Assembly: GCF_002022665.1 (NCBI RefSeq) | Contig: NZ_CP019788.1 | Location: forward strand, 1,261,501 to 1,325,500 | Direction: 5' to 3' | DNA from: Bartonella sp. JB63 | GTDB lineage: Bacteria; Pseudomonadota; Alphaproteobacteria; Rhizobiales; Rhizobiaceae | Length of the DNA stretch: 64,000 bases | Part shown: positions 41,214-51,520 of the stretch, piece by piece | Layout: every line of letters begins with the position of its first letter | Numbering within the stretch: position 1 is the stretch's first letter | Notes under the pieces: generated by a model | Told to the model about the DNA's origin: nothing | What the model saw: only the letters and a program-made list of their open reading frames with translations | The model's database searches: none | Translations under genes and position numbers: made by a program

Positions 41214-42107
41214 ATGCTAATTGTAAAGACCTTATCCAAGGGTATTAAAATTTTGATAAAAAGAGCATTTTGGTATAGCTACCGTATTTTTGTCAATGCA
41301 GTAAGTCATTATTTGCGTGATAATGGAAGTGCTTTTGCGAGTCATGTTGCACTTTCTGGACTTTTAGCATTTTTTCCTTTTTTTATTTTTGGGACATCTC
41401 TTGCTAGTTTTCTCGGGGCATTTACATATACACCGCAAAAAATTGAAGCACTTGTACAGTTGTTACCGGATGCAATCGCAGAACCTCTTTCTAAAGAGAT
41501 CATTACTGTTCTAACCATACAACGGGGAGATTTATTAACACTTTCAGTTATTGGAGCAGCTTATTTTGCTTCAAACGGTGTGGGCGCTTTGCGTATAGCG
41601 CTAAATAAAGCTTACCGTGTTATTGACCGACGTAGTTTGTTTTTTCGTCGTTTTCAAAATTTGTTTTTTGTAATTATTGGAACAATAGGCCTTATCGCTA
41701 TTAGCTTTTTATTGGTTTTGGCACCTTTACTAATTAAAATTACGCAAAACTATCCTTCCCACATCACTGAATATATTAGTATAATTCGTTTATGGCGTTA
41801 TATAATTGCGATAGCTGTTCTTTTTACAAGTCTTTTAATTGTCCATAAATGGTTGCCGGCAGGACAGCGGAAACTGATAGATATTTTACCAGGTATTTTA
41901 GTAACAATATTTGTTTGGTTTTTAACCTCAATTGCTTTTGCACAATATTTAACAATGTTCAATTATACTTCTACTTACGCAGGATTAACTTCTATTATGG
42001 TTGCAATTATTTTTCTGTACATATTAAGTGCGATTTTTATTTTAGGAGGAGAAATAAATGCAGCAATTATGTTTTATCGTGATAATTCACAACGCGTAGA
42101 TAAATAA
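41214..42107 (+). CDS. YihY/BrkB-family inner membrane protein
   Basis: About 297-residue polytopic protein of the YihY (PF03631) family, once mis-called ribonuclease BN; its function is not settled. About six membrane helices are visible, with the family motifs SAFASHVALSGLLAFFPF, YFASNGVGALRIALNKAYRV and TSTYAGLTSIMVAIIFLYILSAIFILGGEINA. The ATG at 41214 gives the natural N-terminus; the open frame starts 15 codons earlier without a plausible site. It stands alone between two long spacers. Confidence 0.9.
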   Translation: MLIVKTLSKGIKILIKRAFWYSYRIFVNAVSHYLRDNGSAFASHVALSGLLAFFPFFIFGTSLASFLGAFTYTPQKIEALVQLLPDAIAEPLSKEIITVLTIQRGDLLTLSVIGAAYFASNGVGALRIALNKAYRVIDRRSLFFRRFQNLFFVIIGTIGLIAISFLLVLAPLLIKITQNYPSHITEYISIIRLWRYIIAIAVLFTSLLIVHKWLPAGQRKLIDILPGILVTIFVWFLTSIAFAQYLTMFNYTSTYAGLTSIMVAIIFLYILSAIFILGGEINAAIMFYRDNSQRVDK

Positions 42108-42506
42108 AGCAATTATTGATTAAAAACAAAAGACAAACACAAAAATCACATCACTCTAGGTAATGTATTGATCATAGTTCTCTAAAAATCTGAAATTTAC
42201 CACGATATAAAACTGTTATCATCTACAAAATATTTATTATAGCAAAATTATTTTCTCTTCTAGAAAAACCTTTATTGTAGAAGCGATTTTTGCTGAAATG
42301 TAAGTTATGCAAGGTAAGCAAATACGCCTTTTACCAATAAAATATATTTTTTTATTCAAGATTGATTGGTTAAGTTTTAATAATATGAAAGATCTACAAA
42401 ATAAAACAATTTTATAGATAAAGCATGCCTTTATTCATTGCAAGAATCACTCTGCTTTATTTATCAGTAATAGATTTAATCATACTACGCTTAAAGAATT
42501 ATACAG
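42108..42506. other. Spacer between convergent yihY and tlpA
   Basis: About 400 AT-rich bases with no ORF, RNA gene or convincing terminator seen. Confidence 0.5.
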
Positions 42507-43205
42507 CTACAAATTTTCTTCAATGACAGCTTTTATAAGCGCTTTGGCATCATCATTAGCCCATGGAGCAGCTCCGTTGAACGAAGCAATAATATAACCA
42601 TTTTTACTTATGAGAAATGTGATAGGTAAACCTAAAGCGAGTCCTTTTTTTCTAATATCCTGAAAAATATTCATCGTTTTATCCCGATAATAAACCAAAT
42701 TATCAGCATGAGCATTGCTTAAAAAATTTTTAATTTTTTCAGAAGAAGTATTTTTATCAATATTAATAGCTATAACATCGAACTTATTTCCTCCCATATC
42801 ACGTTTTAATTTTGCTAATTCTGGCATTTCTGCACGACAAGGTGCACACCAAATAGCCCATAAATTGACGAGTATCGGTTTTCCTATAAATTCAGATAAT
42901 TTATGATCTCTTCCTTCAATATCTTTAAAAGAAAATTCGTTCATATCGTAGAAAATATTAGAAAACCGCATATGTGTAAAAAAGCCTTTTGCTGCTTTTT
43001 TGATTGCTCCTATTTTCTCCATCTGTATTTTATTTAAATCTGTTTCTTGAGCTTTTGCCTCTGAAATAAAATTTGGAAAAAATGCTCTTCTGTTGCTATT
43101 TTGATCGATTTTTGAGTATAAACTTAAAGCTATGATAAAGAACATAAGAAAGCATTGTGTTTTTTTATTCTTGTTTTTTCGGCTGATAAAAATTTGAGAG
43201 ATCAT
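42507..43205 (-). CDS. tlpA: TlpA-like thiol:disulfide oxidoreductase
   Basis: Membrane-anchored periplasmic thioredoxin-fold protein of the TlpA/ResA class, which reduces cysteines for cytochrome c or oxidase assembly. An N-terminal membrane anchor is at about 17-32. The redox motif WCAPC lies at 119-123 (C120, C123), followed by REMPEL-like RAEMPEL; the cis-proline loop GLPITFLI is also present. 232 residues. It is divergent from argH with 33 bases between, the usual rhizobial arrangement. Confidence 0.92.
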   Translation of the reverse strand: MISQIFISRKNKNKKTQCFLMFFIIALSLYSKIDQNSNRRAFFPNFISEAKAQETDLNKIQMEKIGAIKKAAKGFFTHMRFSNIFYDMNEFSFKDIEGRDHKLSEFIGKPILVNLWAIWCAPCRAEMPELAKLKRDMGGNKFDVIAINIDKNTSSEKIKNFLSNAHADNLVYYRDKTMNIFQDIRKKGLALGLPITFLISKNGYIIASFNGAAPWANDDAKALIKAVIEENL

Positions 43206-43238
43206 AATTTTTTTCCTTTTAATAGGTGCTTTTAAAAT

Positions 43239-44639
43239 ATGACAGATGAGAAATTAAAAAACCAGATGTGGGGTGGCCGATTTAAAGCAGGACCGGATGA
43301 AATTATGGAAGAAATTAACGCCTCAATTGATTTTGATCAAAAACTTTATCGACAAGATATTGAAGGTTCACTTTCTCATGTAGCAATGTTAGCGCAAACG
43401 AAGATCATTTCGCAATCCGATTGTGAAAAAATTACTCATGGTCTAAAGAAAATTTGTCAAGAAATTGAAATGGGTACATTCAAATTTTCACGAAAACTTG
43501 AAGATATTCATATGAATATTGAAGCAAGGCTGAATGAATTAATCGGTCCTGTTGCAGGACGTTTGCATATAGCACGTTCACGTAATGATCAAGTCGCCGT
43601 TGATCTTCGTTTGTGGATACGAGAAGAAATGGAGAAAATGGTAAAAGCGTTAAAAGAATTGATAGAACAATTGCTGATTCGAGCAGAACAACATGTCTAT
43701 ACTTTTATGCCAGGTTTTACACATTTACAAACTGCACAGCCAATCACATTTGGTCACTATATGATGGCTTACGTTGAAATGTTTAGTCGAGATTTATCGC
43801 GTATGCGTGATGCAATTGAACGAATGAATGAATCTCCCTTAGGAGCTGCTGCTTTAGCCGGTACAAGTTTTCCGATTGATCGTTTTATGACAGCAAAAGC
43901 ACTGGGTTTTCGTGAGCCAACACGCAATTCGATTGATAGTGTTTCTGATCGTGATTTTGCATTAGAATTTTTAAGCGTTGGAACTCTTTGTGCCATGCAT
44001 CTCTCACGTTTAGCGGAAGAAATCGTTCTTTGGTCAAGCGACCAATTTCATTTTATTCGCTTGTCGGATGCTTTTTCAACGGGTTCATCTATTATGCCAC
44101 AAAAGAAAAATCCCGATGCTGCAGAGCTTATACGAGCCAAAACAGGACGGTTAAATGCTGCTTTGATTGGGCTTTTAACAGTGATGAAGGGTTTACCCCT
44201 TGCCTATTCAAAAGATATGCAGGAAGATAAAGAATATGTGTTTGATGCAGCTTTAAGTTTGGAATTATCAATAGCAGCAATGAAAGGAATTATTGGTGAT
44301 CTTGAAGTTAATAAAGAAGCCATGAAAAAAGCAGCTAACTTTGGATATGCAACAGCAACTGATTTAGCCGATTGGCTTGTCCGTGAATTAGGGCTTCCTT
44401 TTCGTGAAGCACATCATATTACGGGGTGTATTGTGGCACTAGCGGAAAAAAAACAGTGCACTCTTAATGAATTACCATTAATTGAATTTCAAATGATACA
44501 TCCGGATATCAATGCAACCATTTTTGATATTTTGACAGTTGAGAAATCCGTTGAAAGTCGGAAAAGTTTTGGTGGAACAGCACCTTCAGAAGTGTTGCGT
44601 CAGATTGCTTATTGGAAAAAACGCTTTATAAGCGCTTAA
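43239..44639 (+). CDS. argH: Argininosuccinate lyase
   Basis: Splits argininosuccinate into arginine and fumarate. The 466 residues are full length, beginning [20 protein letters not shown]. Family motifs are [37 protein letters not shown] and the signature [20 protein letters not shown] containing the catalytic serine loop. It heads a plus-strand group argH, small lipoprotein, lysA, TIGR02302 gene, conserved in Rhizobiales. Confidence 0.98.
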   Translation: MTDEKLKNQMWGGRFKAGPDEIMEEINASIDFDQKLYRQDIEGSLSHVAMLAQTKIISQSDCEKITHGLKKICQEIEMGTFKFSRKLEDIHMNIEARLNELIGPVAGRLHIARSRNDQVAVDLRLWIREEMEKMVKALKELIEQLLIRAEQHVYTFMPGFTHLQTAQPITFGHYMMAYVEMFSRDLSRMRDAIERMNESPLGAAALAGTSFPIDRFMTAKALGFREPTRNSIDSVSDRDFALEFLSVGTLCAMHLSRLAEEIVLWSSDQFHFIRLSDAFSTGSSIMPQKKNPDAAELIRAKTGRLNAALIGLLTVMKGLPLAYSKDMQEDKEYVFDAALSLELSIAAMKGIIGDLEVNKEAMKKAANFGYATATDLADWLVRELGLPFREAHHITGCIVALAEKKQCTLNELPLIEFQMIHPDINATIFDILTVEKSVESRKSFGGTAPSEVLRQIAYWKKRFISA

Positions 44640-44702
44640 GTGATTTTATTTTTTAACGCAAAAACAATACAGAAAAGATATCCATATTATGGGAAAAACT
44701 AT

Positions 44703-44882
44703 ATGATAACCATTATAAAAAATTTAACAATTATTCTTTTTTGCAGTGTTGTTATAGGTGGATGCGGGCGTAGAGAAATATTAGATTTACCATCTTCAAA
44801 GATGATAAGGCTTCCGCAAGGAGAATTTGTATCTGAAAGCAAAGTAGATAAACCTTTTATTCTCGATCCGTTGATACAATAG
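44703..44882 (+). CDS. Small lipoprotein (LptM-like)
   Basis: A 59-residue secreted lipoprotein. The ATG at 44703 gives a short basic N-terminus, a hydrophobic stretch and the lipobox IGGC, with the lipidated Cys followed by GRRE. The size and place between argH and lysA match the prokaryotic lipoproteins of the YifL/LptM type, which in E. coli aid LptD maturation. Orthology to LptM is suggested by context, not proven. lysA starts eight bases after its stop. Confidence 0.82.
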   Translation: MITIIKNLTIILFCSVVIGGCGRREILDLPSSKMIRLPQGEFVSESKVDKPFILDPLIQ

Positions 44883-44890
44883 GGGCTTTT

Positions 44891-46165
44891 ATGCATTTCT
44901 TTTCTTATCATCAAGGCGAACTCCACGCTGAAGATCTTTCGCTTTATAAGCTTGCGCAAGATATAGGAACACCTTTTTATTGTTATTCAGCTCGTGCACT
45001 TATTACAAATTTTGAAAACTATCAGAATGTATTTCAAAATATGCCTTATTTGATTGCTTATGCCGTCAAAGCTAATTCTAATCAAGCGATTTTGCGGCTT
45101 TTGGCACAAAGTGGAGCAGGAGCTGATATAGTATCAGAAGGTGAGCTGCGACGGTCACTTGCTGCTGGAATCCCTGCTCATAAGATTGTTTATTCTGGTA
45201 TTGGCAAAACAATTAAAGAGATCGATTTTGCTCTTGCACAAGATATTCACTGTTTCAATGTTGAGTCAGAACCAGAACTTGAGCAATTATCAGCACGTGC
45301 TGTTGCCCTTTCGAAAACAGCACGCATCTCATTACGGATTAATCCAGATGTGGATGCAAAAACTCATAAAAAAATCACAACAGGCAAATCTGAAAATAAA
45401 TTTGGTATTCCACTCTCATCAGCACAAGAAGTTTATAAAAAAGCAGCTCAATTACCTGGTTTATATGTCTGTGGTGTAGCTATACATATTGGCAGTCAGA
45501 TTTGTAATTTAAAACCCTTTGAAAAGGCATTTCTTATTATTGCAGATTTTGTACGTCAGTTGTGGGATGATGGTCATGCTATAACCCATGTTGATATTGG
45601 AGGAGGACTTGGAATTTCTTATGGTTCTGAACATTATTCAGTACCATCTCCTTCTGATTATGCAGCACTCGTTAGAAAATATATTGCACCTTTAGGAATC
45701 AACATTATTCTAGAACCTGGACGTAGTATTGTTGGTGAAACTGGTATATTAGTAACATCTGTTATACATTTAAAAAGAGGAAAAGAGCGCAATTTTTTTA
45801 TTGTTGATACAGCAATGAATGATTTCATTCGTCCAACACTTTATGAAGCTTGGCATAAAGTGCTACCTGTGAAAGAGGCACCAATGGGCGCTTTCCTTAT
45901 CAAGGCAGATGTTGTTGGTCCTGTTTGTGAAACTAGTGATTATTTAGGATTGAATCGTTTTTTGCCAATATTGTCAGCAGGGGATCTTTTGGCAGTTACA
46001 GGAGTCGGGGCTTATGGTGCAGTAATGTCAAATACTTATAATAGCCGACTTTTAATCCCAGAAGTTTTAGTACAAGGCATGCGTTATGCGATTGTTCGTC
46101 CACGTCTTGATTATGAGCAATTGATAAGTCTCGATCGGATTCCAAATTGGATTGAAAATTTTTAA
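44891..46165 (+). CDS. lysA: Diaminopimelate decarboxylase
   Basis: PLP enzyme making lysine from meso-diaminopimelate. The PLP lysine is K60 in AYAVKANSN. Other family motifs are HIGSQI, VDIGGGLGISY, ILEPGRSIVGETG and the substrate-binding CETSDYLG segment with the active-site cysteine; GAYGAVMSNTYNSR is near the end. The 424 residues are normal. It is co-directional with argH and the lipoprotein gene and probably co-transcribed. Confidence 0.98.
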   Translation: MHFFSYHQGELHAEDLSLYKLAQDIGTPFYCYSARALITNFENYQNVFQNMPYLIAYAVKANSNQAILRLLAQSGAGADIVSEGELRRSLAAGIPAHKIVYSGIGKTIKEIDFALAQDIHCFNVESEPELEQLSARAVALSKTARISLRINPDVDAKTHKKITTGKSENKFGIPLSSAQEVYKKAAQLPGLYVCGVAIHIGSQICNLKPFEKAFLIIADFVRQLWDDGHAITHVDIGGGLGISYGSEHYSVPSPSDYAALVRKYIAPLGINIILEPGRSIVGETGILVTSVIHLKRGKERNFFIVDTAMNDFIRPTLYEAWHKVLPVKEAPMGAFLIKADVVGPVCETSDYLGLNRFLPILSAGDLLAVTGVGAYGAVMSNTYNSRLLIPEVLVQGMRYAIVRPRLDYEQLISLDRIPNWIENF

Positions 46166-46277
46166 ATATCTTGGTCTTATTTCCACTCAACTCTGATGAA
46201 AAAATTTATTTTCTGATAATTATTTTGTACGAATCTTATGATTTACGTACTGCTATAAAAAAGGTAAATGTTTATCC

Positions 46278-48695
46278 ATGAAAAATAAAAACATCAAAAG
46301 TTTTTCAGAATTAAAGCTTTTGTTTGTGCGCATTTCTGTTTGGTGTATCTTATTCTGTGAACGAATATGGCCACGATTATTACCGTTTTTTCTTGCTCTT
46401 AGCCTTTTATATTCGCTTAGTTGGTTTGGCATTTTCAATGCCCTTGGCTATTGGGCACATTTATTGCTTCTGTGGTTTGTACTTTTTATAGGGATAGGGA
46501 GCCTTTTTCTGCTTTTCGGTTTCCGTTTTCCTACAATAAAAAATATTAATAACCGTATTGAAAAAACGAATAATCTCAAACACCAACCTTTAAATGTTCA
46601 AACGGATCGTTTATACTCTGAAGATGAAGGAGATATAACTACAAACATTTGGCGTGAACATCAACGCCGTATGGCAGCGCAATTATATCATTTACGAATT
46701 GGATTAGTTTATCTCAAGAGTGAATCCTATGATCCTATGGCTCTTAGGAGTTTGTTTGTTTTATTGTGTGTCTGTGCTTTTAGTTTTTCTTTTGGCTCAT
46801 CAGGTGGACGTTTAGCAGATGCATTTGATTTTCGTCCTACCGTTGATGAAAAATTAATGCGGATTGATGCTTGGGTTATACCACCTGCTTATACAGGAAT
46901 TGTGCCTATTTACCTAACGCAAAGTGAAACAACACAGTTTACAATTCCTGAGAATAGTAAAATTTTTGTGCGTATTGTCAATGGTGCTGGTGTTACAGTA
47001 ACAGCAATTTCCGAAGAGGATAAACAGAAAACTTTACTCAATAAGAAAAATGAACAATCGACTTTAAATGATTCAATTATTCTTTTTGAAACACATTTAG
47101 AGCGTTCAATATATTTATCTTTATCGTCGCGCTATAATCAACAACAATGGCATTTACGCATGATTAAAGATCAATTACCGACAATTCGCTGGTCAGAAAA
47201 ACCAGGGCGAATTTTATCTGGATCATTAGAATTGCAGTATGAAATGGATGATGATTATGGAGTTACAAATGCCTTTGTTGAAATAGAACCCTTTTTTGAT
47301 CAAGAAAAAAATAACTCTCTCCTTTATAAAGCACCTGAAATAAAACTTCTTTTAGCACGTAGTGGAAAAGGTAAAATGCGAATGGTGCAAGATTTATCAA
47401 GTCATCCATGGGCTGGTTCGGAAGTAAAAATCACTTTGGTAGCAAAAGATGGTGCCAATCAACAGGGACGCAGTAAGACTTTTATCATGACATTACCACA
47501 GCGTATTTTTGCAAATCCTGTCGCACGTGCAGTCAGTGAACAACGTCGTTTATTGGCTCTTAATGCATCTGCACGCGATCATGTGCTTGATATGCTTTCT
47601 GCTTTGCTTTTGCATCCAGAAAATGGTCTTCAAGATACGATGCATTTTCTTCTCTTACAAAGTGCATGGACAAGGCTTTCTATGGCAAAAACAGATGATC
47701 AATTGCGAGATGTCGTTGATTATTTATGGAATATTGCTTTAGGAATTGAAGATGACCAGTTTGAGTCTGCTCAACAGAGATTAAAACAAGTACAAGCAGT
47801 TCTCCGTGATGCATTGCGGCATGGTGCTTCAGTTGCCGAAATTGAACGGCTTATGGCAGATTTACGACAAACTGTAAATGATTATATCAATACTTTAGCT
47901 GAAAAAACACCAGAAGACAAAGATTCAAGAGAAGTTAATCTTTCTATAGATACATTACAGAAAAAACTGAATTCGATTGAGGAAATGGCTAAAATGGGTT
48001 CTTCTTCTGCAGCTGAACAGCTTTTAGCCGAAATTGAACAAACACTTGATCATTTGCAAATACGGAAAAGTTATAAAACAAATGAGCAAAACAATAACCA
48101 AACGACACATATGAAAGAAAAGATGGACCGACTTGGTGATTTAATGCTTCGCCAGCAGGAAATTCTCAATGAGACACACAATTTAGAAACAGAGCAACAA
48201 TATGGAAACACTGTGCCAAAAGTGCAGAGCGAATCCCTAAAAAAACGCCAGAATGAGTTGCAATCTGAACTATCGATCTTAAAAAAAGAATTGACAGCAA
48301 AAGGATTTGGACAAATTGATGCATTGAAAGAAGCAGAAGAGAAAATGAATTCTGCAGGAGATGCTTTTGATAAGCAAGATCATGAGCTTTCAATACAAAA
48401 CCAATCAGATGCTTTAGAAGCTTTACGACGAGGTGCACAAAATGTGTTAAAAAAGATGCGTGAAATGCTTAACAAAGCGGGACATAATCAGAATTCTATT
48501 TATAATCCTAAAGATCCTTTAGGACGTCCACTTTACCCAGAAATTGATCAGAAACAAGAAGATGTGATTCAACCAAAAGAAAATGATAAAATGCGCGCAC
48601 GGCAAATTTTGGATGAAATCCGCAAACGTCTTAACAATGATCATATTTCAGAAGAAGAAAAGAATTATCTTGAAAGGTTACTTCATTTTAATTGA
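46278..48695 (+). CDS. TIGR02302-family membrane protein
   Basis: An 805-residue protein of a rhizobial family (TIGR02302/DUF4175) with no known function. It has three N-terminal membrane segments (about 30-50, 60-85 and 150-175), then a large likely periplasmic part. The VDAWVIPPAYTG-type segment (IDAWVIPPAYTGIVPIYL) begins the conserved domain. The C-terminal third is a long charged helical region rich in Gln, Glu and Lys (about 590-800) that is probably coiled coil. It follows lysA as in other Rhizobiales. The name states only family membership. Confidence 0.9.
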   Translation: MKNKNIKSFSELKLLFVRISVWCILFCERIWPRLLPFFLALSLLYSLSWFGIFNALGYWAHLLLLWFVLFIGIGSLFLLFGFRFPTIKNINNRIEKTNNLKHQPLNVQTDRLYSEDEGDITTNIWREHQRRMAAQLYHLRIGLVYLKSESYDPMALRSLFVLLCVCAFSFSFGSSGGRLADAFDFRPTVDEKLMRIDAWVIPPAYTGIVPIYLTQSETTQFTIPENSKIFVRIVNGAGVTVTAISEEDKQKTLLNKKNEQSTLNDSIILFETHLERSIYLSLSSRYNQQQWHLRMIKDQLPTIRWSEKPGRILSGSLELQYEMDDDYGVTNAFVEIEPFFDQEKNNSLLYKAPEIKLLLARSGKGKMRMVQDLSSHPWAGSEVKITLVAKDGANQQGRSKTFIMTLPQRIFANPVARAVSEQRRLLALNASARDHVLDMLSALLLHPENGLQDTMHFLLLQSAWTRLSMAKTDDQLRDVVDYLWNIALGIEDDQFESAQQRLKQVQAVLRDALRHGASVAEIERLMADLRQTVNDYINTLAEKTPEDKDSREVNLSIDTLQKKLNSIEEMAKMGSSSAAEQLLAEIEQTLDHLQIRKSYKTNEQNNNQTTHMKEKMDRLGDLMLRQQEILNETHNLETEQQYGNTVPKVQSESLKKRQNELQSELSILKKELTAKGFGQIDALKEAEEKMNSAGDAFDKQDHELSIQNQSDALEALRRGAQNVLKKMREMLNKAGHNQNSIYNPKDPLGRPLYPEIDQKQEDVIQPKENDKMRARQILDEIRKRLNNDHISEEEKNYLERLLHFN

Positions 48696-48942
48696 GAAGA
48701 AATTCTTTATCGCCCCTTGGAAAAAGCATATTGCGAATTTTTATAAATAAAAATGATAATAAATTTCAGTGTTTATAATACTCGTAATATAAGAGACCAT
48801 AAAATAATTTGTACTGCTATGCTTTTAATCTTAATTAAAGATTAAAATTTTTCTTCTTGAGACAAAAAAGCAAAGTGCCATATAAATCTAAGTATGTGAA
48901 AATTTGCAATACTTGAAATTTGTTTCTAAACGGTATTTTAAA

Positions 48943-49677
48943 TTGGATATAATTACATTAAAAGATTTTTACACTTCCACGCTCGGTATGCGCGTAAAAA
49001 TGACCCTTTGTGATCAATTAAATGCTTTTTGGCCTAATCTTATTGATAAACGGGTTATGGGTCTTGGTTATGCGCTTCCTTATCTTTCTGTATTACGTCA
49101 ACGTTCAAAACAATGTTATGCTTTTATGCCTGCTAGTCAAGGAGCGTCACCTTGGCCTTGTTCTGATAAAGTTGCTACAGCACTTGTTTTTGAAAAAGAT
49201 TTACCTCTTCCTGATGCTTCGGTTGATCGTGTTTTATTGGTACATGCTCTTGAATACACAGAAAATTCACGAGAAACACTAAATGAAATATGGCGTATTC
49301 TGATTCCTAATGGTCGGCTCATTATTATTGTTCCCAATCGCTGTGGATTATGGGCACGTAATGATCATACACCTTTTGGCTATGGGGAACCTTATAGCCG
49401 ACAACAAGTAGTTCGTTTATTTCAAGAAACTAATTTTATTATTGAATCAATACAAGAAGTTTTACATTATATACCTTCTTCAAGCTATGTATCGCGATTA
49501 TTTTCGTTTTTTTATGAGTCATTGGCCAGCCATATCTTTCCTTATTTTGGTGGACTTTTAATGTGTTCAGCACAAAAACGTGTCTATCAAGATTTATTAG
49601 TGCAGTGTCGCCAATCGCGACGCGTTTTTATTCCTACTTTAACACCACAAACTTGCAAAAGAGATATACTATTCTGA
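48943..49677 (+). CDS. Class I SAM-dependent methyltransferase
   Basis: A ~245-residue methyltransferase of the Methyltransf_11 type. SAM-binding features are MGLGYALPYL (motif I variant), VDRVLLVHALEYTENSRETLNEIWRIL and NGRLIIIVPNR. The substrate is unknown; rhizobial relatives sit beside a glyoxalase II gene that is absent here. The frame opens at a TTG at 48904, but family N-termini begin like MDIITLKDFYTSTLG, so I take the TTG at 48943. Neither start has a strong ribosome site, and the ATG at 48988 is also possible. Confidence 0.85.
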   Translation: MDIITLKDFYTSTLGMRVKMTLCDQLNAFWPNLIDKRVMGLGYALPYLSVLRQRSKQCYAFMPASQGASPWPCSDKVATALVFEKDLPLPDASVDRVLLVHALEYTENSRETLNEIWRILIPNGRLIIIVPNRCGLWARNDHTPFGYGEPYSRQQVVRLFQETNFIIESIQEVLHYIPSSSYVSRLFSFFYESLASHIFPYFGGLLMCSAQKRVYQDLLVQCRQSRRVFIPTLTPQTCKRDILF

Positions 49678-49743
49678 TTCGATTTTTTGCAGAAAAATTT
49701 ACGTGGCCCAGATTTTACTTAAAACAATAAGTGCGCAACACAA

Positions 49744-50427
49744 TTAAATGTTCAAACGATATCTATTATGATCGGTAATAAGAATTTCTGCATTAGAAGG
49801 ATCTTTTTCAATTTTTTTGCGCAAACGATAAATATGGGTTTCTAATGTATGAGTGATGATATTCGCATTATAGCCCCAAACGTGTTCCAATAACGTTTCA
49901 CGATTTACATTTTGATTTCTGGTCTTATAAAGATATTTAAGAATTGCTGCTTCTTTTTCTGTGAGGCGAATTTCATTCTTCTCCTTATCAATGAGAAGTT
50001 TTTCCCTGGGTTTAAAAGTGTAAGGGCCAATATAAAAAATCGCATCTTCATTGTGTTCATATTGGCGTAGTTGGGCGCGAATGCGAGCTAAAAGTGCTGA
50101 AAAACGAAAGGGTTTTGTTACATAATCATTAGCACCCATCTTAAGGCCTAAAATAGTATCGCAATCTGTATCACAATCAGCAATCATAATAATGGGAGCA
50201 CGAAATCCTTGGGAGCGTAATTTTTTGACAGCTTCACGACCTTTAAGATCAGGAAGTTCGATACCAAAAATAGCTAGATCAACATTTTTTTTTTGAGCTA
50301 TTGAGATTCCTATTTCAGCAGTTTTTGCTTGAAACACTGTAAATTCTTTATGAATTTGCAATTGTTCTACAAGAATAGAACGAAGATCATTATCATCCTC
50401 AACAATTAAAAGGGTATGGTCGTTCAT
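49744..50427 (-). CDS. OmpR-family response regulator with altered receiver (CenR-like)
   Basis: Two-domain regulator of 227 residues. The receiver has the acidic pocket E10-D11-D12, Y102 and the conserved K105. But at the phospho-acceptor position, in the segment AIFGIELPDLKG, residue 55 is Gly (codon GGT, one base from Asp GAT), and the switch Thr/Ser is Ala83. The C-terminal winged-helix domain (about 125-227) is intact: LTEKEAAILKYLY, VNRETLLEHVWGYN, TLETHIYRLRKKIE. I recall the Rhizobiales envelope regulator CenR as similar, but that orthology is inference. No histidine kinase is nearby. It is probably active without phosphorylation. Confidence 0.9.
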   Translation of the reverse strand: MNDHTLLIVEDDNDLRSILVEQLQIHKEFTVFQAKTAEIGISIAQKKNVDLAIFGIELPDLKGREAVKKLRSQGFRAPIIMIADCDTDCDTILGLKMGANDYVTKPFRFSALLARIRAQLRQYEHNEDAIFYIGPYTFKPREKLLIDKEKNEIRLTEKEAAILKYLYKTRNQNVNRETLLEHVWGYNANIITHTLETHIYRLRKKIEKDPSNAEILITDHNRYRLNI

Positions 50428-50493
50428 TTTTTTCCTATAAGGTATATTTACATTCCAACTGAATGGAAAATAATTTCATAAAAATAAGAGTAG

Positions 50494-51057
50494 ATGCAAG
50501 TGTCATTAAAAAAGAAAATACATAAAAAACAACCTTTTGTTTTTTCTATTGTCATTCGCCGACAACCAGGCATGCAGACACGAGGTATTCTTTGTATTGG
50601 TCAGCATCGTCTTTTTTGTGCTTTAGGCCGGACTGGTATTTCTGCTTTTAAGCGTGAAGGTGATGGAGCTACTCCTTTAGCAAATATGCGCTGTTTAGGG
50701 GGCTTTCGCAGTAATTTTTACCGTTATTTCCCACGTTCAACTCTAGCGATCCGCCACATTCACGCACGCGATGGTTGGTGTGATGCAAGTGGAGACGCTA
50801 ATTATAATCGTTTTGTAAGTCTTCCTTATCGTAAAAGTGCTGAAAAAATGCAACGTGAAGATGGTCTTTATGATATAGGTCTTATTCTGGATTGGAATAT
50901 TACAGAACGAAAGATGGCAAAAGGAAGTGCTATTTTTATGCATTTAGCACGAGATAATTATATGCCAACAGAGGGATGCATTGCACTTTCATATCGTGAT
51001 ATGCGACGTATTTTACCCTATATTAACCAACGTACTAAAATTATTATTTTAGGTTAA
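50494..51057 (+). CDS. L,D-transpeptidase-family protein
   Basis: A 187-residue YkuD-like protein (COG3786). The catalytic region is SAIFMHLARDNYMPTEGCIALS, with the His, the conserved Gly-Cys nucleophile pair and the downstream Arg-containing helix RDMRRIL. Such enzymes make 3-3 peptidoglycan crosslinks or attach proteins to the wall; this family lacks a clear signal peptide, and here none is evident, so its site of action is uncertain. It is divergent from the response regulator. Its stop overlaps that of the EVE gene in a shared TTAA. Confidence 0.87.
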   Translation: MQVSLKKKIHKKQPFVFSIVIRRQPGMQTRGILCIGQHRLFCALGRTGISAFKREGDGATPLANMRCLGGFRSNFYRYFPRSTLAIRHIHARDGWCDASGDANYNRFVSLPYRKSAEKMQREDGLYDIGLILDWNITERKMAKGSAIFMHLARDNYMPTEGCIALSYRDMRRILPYINQRTKIIILG

Positions 51058-51482
51058 AGATCTATGAGTTTCAATCTTCCCATAAAGCATATTTCTTTCC
51101 ATTCATCTTCTGTAACCGATTGTACTGATAAGCGCGTAGCTCTGACCAGTAACATATTTTTTAATTTTGGATTAGCTTTGATTTGTTTTAATGAAACAGG
51201 ATTTGGTATATCACAGATAGCACGAATATCTACACATTCCCAGCGTGAATCGAGACTCGTAGAATCAGGATGAGCTTCAGCGCATACTTCCACAATGCCA
51301 ACTATTTCTAATCCTTGATTTGAATGATAAAAAAAACCTTTATCACCATATTTCATAGCGCGCATATTGTTGCGTGCTTGATAATTACGCACACCATCCC
51401 ATTGTTCACCATCAACTCCCCTTTGTTTTTGCATATCCCATGACCATTTATGTGGTTCAGATTTAAAGAGCCAATAAGCCAT
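51054..51482 (-). CDS. EVE-domain protein
   Basis: A 142-residue single EVE domain, a PUA-like fold that binds modified bases in RNA or DNA. Motifs: MAYWLFKSEPHKWSWD at the start, WDGVRNYQARNNMRAMKYGDKGFFYHS and GIVEV, then a C-terminal PVSLKQIKANPKL. Lies 38 bases downstream of tsaD in the same orientation, as in many Rhizobiales, so the two may be co-transcribed. Which modified base it reads is unknown. Confidence 0.93.
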   Translation of the reverse strand: MAYWLFKSEPHKWSWDMQKQRGVDGEQWDGVRNYQARNNMRAMKYGDKGFFYHSNQGLEIVGIVEVCAEAHPDSTSLDSRWECVDIRAICDIPNPVSLKQIKANPKLKNMLLVRATRLSVQSVTEDEWKEICFMGRLKLIDL

Positions 51483-51520
51483 GAAGTCTCCTTTTGCTTA
51501 GATCTTATGAGTTTCCAGAT

